A stretch of 64,000 bases of DNA from Strigops habroptila. Lineage: Eukaryota; Chordata; Aves; Psittaciformes; Psittacidae. Position 1 is the first letter of the stretch. Every line of letters starts with the position of its first letter. The stretch is taken from NCBI RefSeq assembly GCF_004027225.2, contig NC_044288.2:5259719-5323718 (forward strand), given 5' to 3'. Under the pieces are notes generated by a model. The model searched no databases and was not told where the DNA came from. It saw only the letters and a list, made by a program, of their open reading frames with translations. Shown piece after piece: positions 46,628 to 58,164 of this stretch. Position numbers and translations under genes: made by a program.

Positions 46628-49569
46628 CATCACCCCACAGAGCCTGGCTCCCTCCTGGTCACAGTGCTGCTGAAGGGCAGAGCCACCACTGGCACTGCTG
46701 GTGACAAGGCGCCCTGTTTTCAGGCTTATTGCTTTGGGAAGTGTTTTAACAGAAACATATTCTGCATTTAACCATTTTACTTGGAGATAAAAGAGATGCT
46801 GAGTGGCTGGGCAAGGCTGTCCTGAAGCACTTGGCCCAGCCAACGGCTGCTTGGTGCCCTGCTCCGAGCCAGGCTACCACCACTGTGCCTGCACCCCGGC
46901 TTCCCAGGCGGGTCCTGACCTCCGCAGCCTCCCCAGCACAGAATGCACCACTGCCCTTTCCCAGATGCCCTTCCCGGGGTGATTTCACCACGCTAATCCC
47001 GGGCAACTGCTGAACCATTGTCTGCTCAGCGCTGAGCTAGGATATTATGGCTGGGAAAACTTCCTTCCGAACTGCAAGCTGTGTGAACAGAACTTGTTTA
47101 AAATAGCTGCTTTAACAAACAAACAGGGCCAGCTCCACTTCCACCAGCATCTCCTCTCCTCAAACATCAACATTTATGTTTCAGTAACAGAAGACTGCCT
47201 TTAGCTGTGGCCACGCTGATCGTCAGGGCTCTCGCCTGCGTTACTGCAAAGGGCAGGAGAGAGGAAGCTGCTGAATGGCCAGTTTGTGCAGTGACAGAAT
47301 TCCAGGCATCCCAACGCAGCCCTGCCAGCACACAGTCCCTGGACCTCGGCTCCGTGGGGTGGCCAAGTGGCAAGGGGCATCGTGGGCATCACGGGTACCA
47401 TGGGAAGAGGCTGGTGCTTCTGGGCGCATCCCCTGGGGTGGAAAGGAGTACTGCTGTCAGAAAGCCTGTGAACCACAAAGCATCCGAGGATGGACTTTGA
47501 GCCCACATTGTTTTCATTTGGATGTTATTATTAAAGAAGTCACTTGCATGTTTTCTGGTAAAACAGTTTGCTGAAATGTTTCCTCTTCTTCTCCAGCTTA
47601 GACCAGAACCCGATGGGGGCTCACACGGGGCCTGGTCGTGCTCACGTGGGCAAGAGGCAGGAAGGTTTGTGAAGGAAGGAGAAGCCCAAGGGCACCAGGG
47701 AGCTGGTGTCAGTCTGGGACAGCTAGGTCCCAGGCCTAGTGGCCAGCCTGTGGTCTTCTCTGGTGCCAGCCAGCCCGCATGGGAGACACACAGTGAAGCT
47801 GCCATAGTGCTGCAGGAGAATTCATGTTGTATCTAGAAGTATCTGATAAAGCTAAACAGTTGGGCTTGTCCAAAAAAACAGCATGGTGTGGTGATGGGCA
47901 GGAACCCCAGGGTGCTGCTGTTGCATCTCCAAGCCAGTTCTTGAGAAGAAAGGGTGGCCTGTGCTTTGGAAACCACTTTCACCGACTGGTAAACCCAGAG
48001 GATCCCTGCTTAGCTGGAAACTACCCCTCCAACAGAGCAAATTAATTATGTCCCAAAGACAGTGCGAGAAGCAGCGAGGAGGCCAGCTGGAAGCAGCGCT
48101 GAGTCCTCTCGCACCAAGGGCCAAGTTCCACTTCACATGACATCAGTGAGCGCTTTGTCTGCGATGCCAATGTAATCAAGGTCTGTCCCGGGTGCAGACA
48201 GCTGCCTTCACGGAGAGGAGAAAATCCAGGCCTCTGGATGATGCTCCCAGCGCAACCGGTCCCCTCCCTGCCCTGCATTCACGAGGGGATCTGGAGTGCA
48301 CCACCTTGCACTGGAGCTCGGGCAGCCTCTGCCCATGGCATGCACCCATAAAGCCCCAAAGGGTGAGGAGGAGCTGGTTTGGGACAGAGTGTCCTCCTCC
48401 ATCTCCAGGGCGCTGGCAGTCCCAAAGGACTGGGAGGGTGATGGGGGTCTGCAACCAACTGTGCCAAGTCCCTTTGCCCTTGGGAAGGGGTGAGTTTGGC
48501 CCTCTGAGATGCTTTCAGCCCTGGGGAATGGGGATGGGGACTGGCAGGGAGCTGTCCCCGGGGCTTCTCCTTCAGCCAGAGTGAGGACAAGACAAAAAAC
48601 TCCCTGAAGGAGACCGTTTCATTACTGGAAACAGCTCTTTGGGATCTAGGGGCTTTGCTGGGTGATGCTCCATGTATGTAGCCCTGTGTGCTATGCAGCA
48701 GCCCGGGATGGACACATGCAGCTCACTCCTTCCCACGACATCGCTGTGGATGTGGTGAAGAAGGTGGGAAGCAGCGCAGGAGCAGAGGGAGGAGACACCC
48801 CAAGAGTGGGTCATGCGGGAGGGAAGGCGCTGGTGCATCCTCCTCAGCTGCAGTGGTGTATCAGGGACGGTCCCAGCGCAGCCTTGACATTGCAGCTTCC
48901 TGCACCTCTCTGCACATCAGCACCAGCCTTTCCAAGCCTGACACGCGGGATGGGGACATCGCTCCCGGGACAGAGCAGGGCAGGTCCGACACGGATTGTC
49001 CCAGCCTGTCCCTCCGCTGCTCCCGAGCGCCAGCAGAGCCGTGCACTGCCTTCCCTGCAAGCAGCGCTCAGGTTACACTTGACATAGTGAAGTGGCAGCT
49101 AAATGGCTTTAATTTATTTACTTTTTAAATGTAATGATGGAAAACAAAACATGTTGCAAAAGTTGTTTGTTTCGTACCCAGCTCTGCACAGACCCACTGA
49201 GGAAGGAGTGGCTCCTGGCAGCTCCTGCTCTTCGGAGACCAGCGATTACTGAGCCGACATGCTGTGCCAAGGACCAGATGGCTGCTGGAGACACCCTCCA
49301 TCCCCAGGGGCTGTGCTGGGCACGGCTGAGCCTCAGAAAGGGCCGCGACACCCTGGCAAAAGTGCCTGGACACAGGGCTCCTGAGGCCACGCTGCTGACC
49401 CACTGCTGTGTAGAGCTGTAGGTGCCACAGGGAGCCCAAGCGAGTGATGAGAGAGGGAGCTGTGAAGGACATGCTCCTGCACACCCTCCAGCAACAACAC
49501 CCTTGGTCTGCTTTGCTCCATGTCTGTGCAGCTCGCAGCCACCCTCCAGATCAGGCACAGGGCAGGGGC
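46628..49569. other. Unique non-coding sequence
   Basis: GC-moderate, with many overlapping short open frames and no gene, repeat family or RNA recognised. Confidence 0.45.
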
Positions 49570-49721
49570 AATCATAGAATAATAGAATGGTTTGGGTTGG
49601 AAAGGACCTTAAGCTCGTCTAGTTCCAACCCCCTGCCATGGGCAGGGATGCCTCCCACCAGACCACGTCACCCAAGAATCCGTCCAACCTGGCCTTGAAC
49701 ACTGCCAGGGATGGAGCAATG
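49570..49721 (-). mobile_element. CR1 LINE fragment, reverse orientation
   Basis: It begins AATCATAGAATAATAGAATG, then GTTTGGGTTGGAAAGGACCT, CTAGTTCCAACCCCCTGCCA, CCAGACCACGTCACCCAAG and CAACCTGGCCTTGAACACTG, stopping in GGGATGGAGCA. The two tail octamers are present. Confidence 0.96.
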
Positions 49722-52700
49722 CAGGGAGTGTGCTTGCCTCTTGGGAGAAGGGGCACCCACCAACACAGCTTGAACCTCCCAAGGCAGGACGGGCTGTGTG
49801 GATGAGAAGGGAGCTGTCAGCAGACCTGGTGGCCCTGGGGCAGCCACCCTGGCGAGGGGCTCCGAAGTGGCATGGAGTTGGGTCTGGGTCATGCGGGAGG
49901 GAAGGCACTGGTGTGTCTTGAAAGCCAGACCCCAAGATGTGCCTTGAGACGCCAGCCCCCTCGGTCCAAACTTTCCCCTGGCACTGTCAGCCCTCGAAAT
50001 TTATGGTGGATCACCAAGCCTGGGCATTGTCAAGCACCTAATTGAAAACACTGTAAAAGCAACACGGCAACATGGCCTGGGAGCCCAATGCTGATGGCCA
50101 CCCGGGTGCTCCATGGTACCGGGGTCCTGGCACGGCACAGCTGGTGGGCAGTGGCGGTGCGGGGCTGAGGTCCTGTTTGCTGGGTGCTGCCCAGCCCTGG
50201 GTCCATCCCAGTCAGGAGCCTGTAGGCAAGGGAGAGGCCTTGGAGAAGCCTCCTGCAGCCGTGCTGCCTCCTGCACGGGAGGGTGCTCTTTCCCAGAACT
50301 TCGGTTAGGAGATACTCATGAGTTAATTAATCCTTGAGTTCTTAAGCAGAGACATATTTATGAGCCTTGTAAGAGGCTGGGGCCCGGAGAGACATTTCTT
50401 TATTCTTCCTCCAGCTCAGCTGAAGGAAACCATAAGGGGAAAGAGCGACTGAGCCACGAAAGCATGGAAGATGGATTTCGGGCTGGTGATGAGGAAACAA
50501 AACCCAACTTTCTGGGGTGGGAACAGTGGCCAAGTGACAGTTCCCCTCCCTCTTCTTTGTCTTCTTGTCCTTTGTCTACAGGGTGCTTCTAGAGCCTGGC
50601 CGCTGGATGCCAGGGTATCTATCTCCAGCATTTGAAGTGCATATGTGAAGCACACATATGGTATGAGTGTCTACCATGAGCCTCCCTAGCTCCTTTGGGC
50701 TGCAGGGGGCAGTTGTCATGGTCCCATTGCCCCCTGCCAGCAGCATGGGCAGTGCTTTGGGGTGAGGGTTTGGTCCCATGAGCTCCCAGCATCCAAAGAA
50801 CAGCTAGTGAGGACACAGGAGGGACTGCACTGCCTGCACCTCCTGTACCCAGCCCTCTCCTTTGCCCTCTCCTGGCTGGGTCACCTCTGATTTCTTTCCC
50901 CGCATGCTGCAGCACTGCCCAAACACACCTGCATGCGCTTTGCAGCTCTCCAAACTGCACCATAAATGGACCTGGGGATGAGGAAGGTGTTAAACCAGCT
51001 TCTTGTTCCCCGCAATTCTCATGTGCAGTCTCCTGACAGCAGTGAGTGAGTTCTGGCCCCCAGGAGCTCTGGCATCTCCTGCCAAGTGGATCTGACGGGC
51101 TTTTCTCCCAAGAGATCCGGGCACCGCTGCGAGCGGGTGGGAATTGCCACTGATTGCCTGCAGCCAGGGGAGCAGGGGAGGGCAGCAATGCTGATTACAT
51201 CAGCCAAGACGCCGATGGAAAACCAAGAGTGGAAGAAACATCCACTGCGCTTTCGCTGGGCTTCTCTGCTGCATCACAAGCAGCCGAGAAAGTGCGTGAT
51301 GGGGATGATGAGATGCCTTCCTGGGCAGGGCACATTTTTCCAGGCTAAGAGCTTGGAACTGAGGCTATTTCGCTTTATCCCTTTCCTCAGAGCGAGCTGC
51401 TTATGACATTCCCTTGTCTCTCTGCAACCACTGCTTTATCTATCCACCTCAAATGATGCTTCCTCAGCTTTACTGAGCATCTTGGCCAATAGCGGCAGAG
51501 AAATGTGGCCACCACATGTTGGCAGCAATTGAATCCTGGGCACATTTTTTCTCTGCACAGCCTTTAAGCTGTGGGAACCATTTCAAAGGAAACCATTCCC
51601 CCTATAACATGCTTGTGATCTGAAGATGTCTATTTAGATGGCAGCCCGGCATTAATTTAGCAATTCACTACAGAGTTTGGCGTGATGTTTAAAGCACTAA
51701 AATAAATTGTGGTGAAGTCGTTTCCCTCAAACCAGATTGTGTGGTTTACATTATTTGTCAACCTTAAGTACAACTGGCATGTTTGTATCACTCATGCAAA
51801 GCCCCATTGTGCCTCTCTAGAAGGGGGAAGAATCCGCACAGAAAACGCATCCAAGTTCCTGCCCCGGCAGTCTCATATCCCTGGGAGATCTGCCCCGGAG
51901 GCACACAGCCCAACTGGCTGGAAGAGAGCCTGGGCTTTCCTCAGGATGATGGGTGTTAAGTGCAGGCTCATATAGGTTATATTACAAAGGGCCGTTTTAA
52001 TCAGACACAGATTTGTACTTTCTGCCTGCAGTGCTTGAAATCCACTGAGCCGCGATGACTTAGACACGCACATACGGGTACACACATGCACAGTGGCATG
52101 TGAATGGGGCTGCACGGGGACCTGGGAGGCTGTTTGCTCACCTAGGATGGTGCCTGCTGCCAGCACTGCCCTGCACACAGTGTCCTGTCACCCTGCCCAG
52201 CATGCCCAGGAGACGGCTGTGGCCAGGAGCCACAGGGAGGGAAGGGGCAGGTAATGGGGAGGATGCCCCAAGCCTCTTAGGGCCTGCCGGGTGCTTTGGG
52301 GCTGCCTCTGGTTGCTCCTTTCTCTGTGGAGAGGCTGGTTTGATGTCCCAACCATACATGCAGCTAAAGGCAGCCAGGGTGGGCTGAAGATTGCTGGTCT
52401 CACTGAAGTCTCTGAAGGCTGCAGGGGACATCTGGGGAGGTGTTTGACTCTGGCCAGGCTGAGATGCTGCCCCAGCAAGCACCACTGCGGGGTCCCCTCA
52501 TCTCGCTGGCCATGCCCGGGTTGTCGCGGTGCCACCAGACCTGGGTGTTCCCGCTGCCTTTGGCTATCGGTGTGCGGTGGGGATGTGTGCGGGGTCAGAT
52601 GGGGACAGCACGTCGGCACTTTCACCAGCGGCGCCGGGAGCAGGTTGGAGGGGCGTGCTGTGGTGCTGCGCCTGCCTCTGGGCGAGCAGGCGGGATCTCG

Positions 52701-55700
52701 CCTGTGATCTCAGCGCTTTATCCCTTCCTTCCCTTCCCTTAGTCCCTGCAGCCAGAGAAATCCCCGAATGGCTGTCACAGCTCTCCGCACATAAGCTGGG
52801 CTGGCAGCGGCGAGGGTGTTTCATTCCTCTACCTCCCAGTGGCTCACTAACGCCAGAAAAGCTGTCCTGCAGGAAGCAGCCAAGGCTTTGCACTGACACG
52901 ATTGCACCCGCACGTCTCCTCCAGCCCCTGGCAGCTCTTGCTGGCTCTCATGGAGGCGAGTTGCCCTCGGGGTGCAAGGACCACAGGGCAGGTTTGCTCT
53001 GCATGGAAGGGGCAACCTCCCCACCCTCCACTCCAACAATCCAACCACATGCCCTGGGAATCACTGTCCAAGAGTCCCGTATCTCCCTCTACTAAGCCTC
53101 ACCATGCTACATACCCCACCTCTACAGGTGTTTAGACCTGGATGGGAGCACATTCCCCACTGTGCTCCCCGGAGCAGTGCAGTAGGCATGTGCCCTCCAT
53201 GCTCTCCTCCCGCAGCTCATTGCATCGCAATGTGCGCTCGGAGAGCAGCAGCTTGTCAGCTGCATTTCTTCTGCAGCATCTCTGAATTGTAAGAGACACC
53301 CAATTTTCTGGAAATTGAATTCAGACAATAAAAACCTCTGTTGCTCCCAAGAGCCATCTGTGTGTGCTCTGGCTGTGTACATGTTTGTGCTTTCATTGGA
53401 TGATGGCAGAAACTCCCTTGCTCGGATGAAAGCTCAAAGGGATGGAGCAGAAGCAGAGCCAGGCTGCGCAGGCATCTGACAGCACTGTCTGCAGCTTCTA
53501 GACATGGATGTCCATCCCCTGCCATCCCCTACACCCTGCACAGCCAGTGCCCAGGTAGCCTGTGCAGTGTCTGTCCTCGGCAGTACTTTATATGAAACAC
53601 TGCCCAGTACAAACACATCGTACTAAAGGCAGCACAAAAGCTCCCAGCCATGGCATTAAATAATTGTCACATTTTCCTTCTGTAAGGATTAACGTTCCTG
53701 CTAACCTTGCAAACATTCATTGAGCTATTGTCACCCCCGCACAATCACCAAGGGATTAGGGTGTCTGCAGAGCAGCCTGTCCTCGCTATTGTGCGCTCCC
53801 GGTGGGGTGAGGAAATCCGGCGACATCAGCCGATAAGTCCCTGCGGCGGGGATGCCGAATTCACTGCAGGGACAGGCACAAGGCAGCCCCTCAGGAGCTG
53901 GGGGCTGAATGTCTGTGGTGGCACCTGGGAACCATCCTTGCAGCCGGGCCGGTGGCTCGGAGCGTGGCCGGGCCAGTGGCGCCCGTGCTTGGGGTGCCCG
54001 GCATGGGCAACCACTGCCTTGGGCACCAGGGAGCCAATTCCCATCCCCTCCTGGCAGCAGGGCGCAGGTCCTGCCTGCACCGGGCTCCTGGGCCTCCTGA
54101 GGCACGTTCATAAATCTCAATGCCGAGGAAATCCCATAAAAAATTTAACAGGAAATACAGAGCCATAAAGGGAAGCTCTTGGCATTTCTTGCCGGCTGTC
54201 GGCAATGCCCGCTGTGTGCGCTGCGCTCAGGCACCTGGCAGCCGCAGCGGGACTTTGGCCGGGACAGGCTGGATTAGCAGCTAGTTTCCACAGTCCTCCC
54301 TTTGGAGCAGAAGGAGAGAAGTATGGCAGCAACACAGGCTGATGCTCTTGGGAGCGGGACTTTGGTTTCTGCAGAGCTCAGTCTCACAGACACACAGCAT
54401 AGGCAAAAGCTGTGTTGCAAGGATGCAAGAGAGAACAAGAATGCTAAAGGAAACACGAGATTTATGCACATAGGTCCCATGAAGGTCTTACAGTACTTAT
54501 AAATGACAATACATATTGTCATTCCAATGCCTATGTTCAGTAGCAAAGGAGAAGAAGTCTCCAGCTCTGGAGCTATTGCACAAGAACAGAGAATGGAAAA
54601 CAACCTCATCTACTTGTCTTCAACATCTGGACCCTGCTGCAGCATCCCCACTCCCATGGCACTTTCCCAAGAGAAAGAACCTCCACAGAGAAATGGGGAG
54701 GATGAAATGAGAGGAGAGTCCAGAAACAGTATGGTGCACAGGGAGCAGAGCTCAGAATCCTTCTGATGCGTCCAGTTTGGATTGCTCAACCAGCAAACAC
54801 CAAGTGCCTGCTCCAGTCCTCTGCTCAGCACAGATAGGGACAGAGTGAAGTCTCCATCATGGATGGGTGTTAGTTTTTTAAGCATTCATTTCTGGCAAAG
54901 GGCTTGGTCAGGCTTTTGGAAAGGTGGCTGGGTTGGGGAAAGACCTGCATGAAGAGGATCTGCAATGGCAAAAGCAGCATCTGGACCCCCACAGCCCAGC
55001 AGGATTTGTAGTTGCCAGCTCTTTGGCAGGGCATCAGTATTTGGAAGCCAGCACTTGCTCATTGTTACTGCTGTGCAGTGGGATTTCATGGTAGGTTTTC
55101 ATCAGCTTTGCACATGTTTGATCGCACAAATAGGCACTGAACCTCCCCACAAGTGACAGCAGCCTGGCTGCCCAGGGCCTGTTGGAATTTTGGAGAAAAG
55201 ATGTCCGTTCTCATCCAGAAACTCTGTATTCTCTGTGCACGTGGGGATAATTTGGCTTCCTTTCTGGTGCCACAGCAAAGAAAGGGCTTCTCCCTCTGCC
55301 TTGGGGATTGCAGGTGGCCATGCGTGGGAAAAGAGCGCTCCTAAAACATGCCTTCCACAGAGAAGTTCAGGGCAAACGTGACACCAGCATGAACATGAGC
55401 ACAAAGATAAGAAGAAGGTCACCCAAAGTCCAAGGGAATTTCCTTTCCACTGGGCTTTGCCAGCAGATTTGGGAGCGAGTGTTCTGGGGAATGGTGTAGG
55501 TGGCCATGGAACCCCCTGGAGCTGCACTGGTGACATTATCCTCAGCACCATCTCCCAAGGGGTGCACCTCAGGGCACATGCTGAATGTTTGGCTGGTGGT
55601 TTGCCATAGGACAATTGGGAGCTCCCCCTGCTAAATCCTACAGCAGGAGCTTTCCCTGGACACCTCTGCTGGAGGTGATATGTGGGGTTTCCATATTAAC

Positions 55701-56357
55701 CCGTTCTGCTTCATTTGGAGAAGCTTTGAGAAATGAGTCCTGCACTGAAGCTTGGCTCTTCTCGGAGTGATCTCATGAGGCTGCAATGAGCCCTTGTGGG
55801 CAGAGAAGGACCGGCTGGGGGCACCCTGTGCCACTGCAGGACTTCTTCTCATTGAACCCCTCTATTTTCTATTAAGGTGTCCATTCTCACAAGCAGGTGA
55901 TGACTCTGGTTTACAAGGATCCATCCTGAGACATTTGGAGAGAGGCTGATTTTCAGGAGACAGCAGCAGACGGGCTTCGTGCCTGTTGAAAATTAGGCTC
56001 TTTTTATATAGCCCAGAAGTTTCTGGTGGGTTTGGAAATCACAAGCAGCTGCAAAAACCTCCTTCTTCGGAGGGCAGGAGGTGGTGATGACCCTCCTCTT
56101 GCTGCTCTGGCTCCTGTATGGGGCAGACCAGCTCTGGGCCACGCAGTGAAATCAGGGAAGTTTCACTGGATTCATTTTCCACCAGGGAAGGTCATGAGGG
56201 CCGGGATGGGTGTCCCACCCTGCGAGGAGAAGTTGGCTCATGCCAGCGCAGCCACCAGCACGGCGGTCCGAGCCGCTGGCGGGCCGGGCCGGGTGGGAGT
56301 CCCCGCTTTGTGACCGATGGCTATTGGCTATTCCGGAGCTGGTTTCCATGAGGACTA
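49722..56357. other. Unique non-coding sequence
   Basis: No gene or transposon is recognised over 6.6 kb. GC-rich patches with some CpG occur at 53.93-54.09 kb and 56.23-56.31 kb. On the minus strand a good donor (ATCCTAG|GTGAGC, at 52136/52137 in plus coordinates) and a pyrimidine-rich acceptor (GGCTGCCTTTAG, near 52362) frame an open 225 nt interval, but nothing supports it as coding. Confidence 0.4.
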
Positions 56358-56387
56358 TTTTTTTTTTATTGGTAAAAAAAAAAAAAA
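56358..56387. repeat. T10/A14 inverted homopolymer pair
   Basis: Ten T (56358-56367) and fourteen A (56374-56387) are separated by six bases. This can fold as an A/T hairpin and is prone to slippage. Confidence 0.9.
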
Positions 56388-56999
56388 CCCACCCTAAATT
56401 GAACAATTCTGGATTCATCCCCATGTGGAGCGGGAAAAATTTTGAAATCTTGAACATTTTTGAGGGCTTCAAAACAATTTCCCACCCAGTTATAGCCACC
56501 AGTCTCATCAGGATGTGTTTGAAACCACTCCAGCAGGAGCTGAGCAGAGCTGGTCTCAGCTGGATACCGCTCTCGACGAGAAATGCCGTGGTGAGGGGTC
56601 ATGTTTCTTCAGAAAAGAAGTATCTTCAATAGCTCAGGAAGTTATTAGTGTCTGCTAACAATAAGAGCTTTGGATTGATTCAATAGATGCTCGTTTTAAT
56701 TGTAAAATGCCAGTAATGAGAAATGTGCCATCCAATGACTCATTTTTCCCTTGTAAAAATTATTGGACATTTTTATTAGTTTTACAAATGACAGGACCTC
56801 GTATTTCTGAGAACACTTTATACAAGCCTTGCACAAGCCCACTCTCATAAAAGCGTGTCTGTGGTGACATCCGGAGCCACAAGAAGGGGAGCGGTAGAAA
56901 GGCCCAAAGTGGTGAGGACAGCCCACAAGTGGAACTGGCAGGACCGAACCCCAAGAGGGTGGGAAGGGGTGGATACAGCACCGGAGACATGAGCTTCGG
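56388..56999. other. AT-rich non-coding sequence
   Basis: Nothing recognised before the CpG island begins. Confidence 0.45.
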
Positions 57000-57395
57000 C
57001 GCTCCTTCCCAGCAGTGCCTTTCTGGAGAGGCACAGGGCACACAGGGGGATGGGTGCCAGCCGGCACCCGGAGGTCCACCCGGCGCAGAGCCCCGGCGTG
57101 GGGCAGCGGCGCTGGTGTTGAGGTGGGCGATGCGCCGGGCACAGGGAGGGCAGGAGCCAGCCCCGGCCGGGCAGAGCTGAGCCAAGGTAAGCGCAGTCCC
57201 CCAGCCGTGGCCCCTCTGCGGCTGGCGTGGGGCAGAGCGGGACCACACAACCTCCTCCTCCGCTCCCAACGGAGCCGCCGCTTCGCGCCGTTAACCCCAG
57301 CGCCCAGCTTTATCCATCTCGGCGTTATCTCTGCTGGCAGACAGCAGGGGCCCGGGGTGCGCCGGGCTGAGCGCGGAGCTTGCCTGCCCTTGGCT
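57000..57395. promoter_or_regulatory. CpG island, possible promoter
   Basis: By my count about 34 CpG lie in roughly 390 bp at close to 68% G+C, giving an observed/expected near 0.75. This is well above the depleted background of the rest of the window and meets the usual island criteria. On the plus strand CCAAG|GTAAGC at 57186/57187 is a near-ideal splice donor, so the island could hold a non-coding first exon. On the minus strand TATAAAAG (57558-57565) sits about 165 bp outside the island, placing a start site near 57530 that would transcribe through it. Both directions are possible, and bidirectional islands are common in vertebrates. No downstream exon is seen in the window on either strand. 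Confidence 0.5.
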
Positions 57396-57557
57396 CGCAA
57401 GGAACAAGATAAGGGGCTGGGGGCAGCCGGGGAGCAGGGGGCACAGGGACATCCCACATCCAGCCCGGCTGCGCGCTGGGTGGGGATGGTGGGGAGCGCT
57501 GTGACGGTATTCCTCCTTCTCCGGAGAATAGAAGAGCTGCTTTGGCCAGCTCGTGCT

Positions 57558-57565
57558 CTTTTATA
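57558..57565 (-). promoter_or_regulatory. TATA-box-like TATAAAAG on the minus strand
   Basis: The 8 bp match to the strong TATA consensus faces into the adjacent CpG island. A single 8-mer is weak evidence; only its position beside the island makes it notable. Confidence 0.25.
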
Positions 57566-57956
57566 AAACTCAAGCAATTTCCCATGGAGAATTAATTTGC
57601 ACAAGGAAGGGGGGAGGGAATAGTTTTAGAGAATTTCCCATTTCAGCATTTCATTTCTCCTCTCTTGTTGATGTTATTTGTATTTCTGTTTACATCCCAT
57701 GACAAGTCATCCGTGCGCAGCGTACCATGAGCTGGCATGATATGACATAATGCAAGAGCTGAGATAGCCTCCTGCTGCTATTTTAGTGTGGAGGATATTT
57801 TAAACTTTATGTTATCCAGGAAATTTCTGGAATATTTGTCTTCATTCCAAGCCAGAATGAAAACAATTTTTGAAATGTCGGAAGTTCCCCTGAAACAAGT
57901 AGCGAGAGCTTCCAGCTCCGGCACCGCGCGCGACAGCCGGGCAGCGGGAGGCCTCG
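57566..57956. other. Non-coding sequence between CpG island and minisatellite
   Basis: AT-rich from 57.57 to 57.89 kb, then a short CpG-rich lead-in (CACCGCGCGCGACAGCCG) just before the repeat. Confidence 0.45.
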
Positions 57957-58164
57957 GCAGCGGGCAACAGGCAGCCAGAGCAGGGAATGGGCAGCAGGGA
58001 ATGGGCAGCCAGAGTAGAGAATGGGCAGCAGGCAGCGGGCAGTGGGAGCAGGGAATAGGCAGCAGGCAACCAGAGCAGGGAATTGGCAGCCGGAGCAGGG
58101 AATGGGCAGCAGGGAATGGGCAGCCAGAGCAGGGAATGTGCAGCGAGCAGCGGGCAGCAGGCAT
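57957..58164. repeat. GC-rich minisatellite of GGGCAGC(A/C)-GGGAAT modules
   Basis: Two short modules, GGGCAGCAGGGAAT and GGGCAGCCAGAGCAGGGAAT (with GGGCAGCAGGCA variants), are shuffled through about 200 bp, in places six bases longer or shorter. The array lacks stop codons on either strand. This accounts for the 348-codon plus-strand frame (57788-58834) and the 180-codon minus-strand frame, neither of which I accept as a gene. Confidence 0.92.

Noticed and set aside
56696..57604. 302-codon minus-strand open frame
   Set aside because: It spans the CpG island, where high G+C suppresses stop codons. The product is Pro/Ala/Arg-rich without a domain, and three overlapping frames on the same strand are also open.
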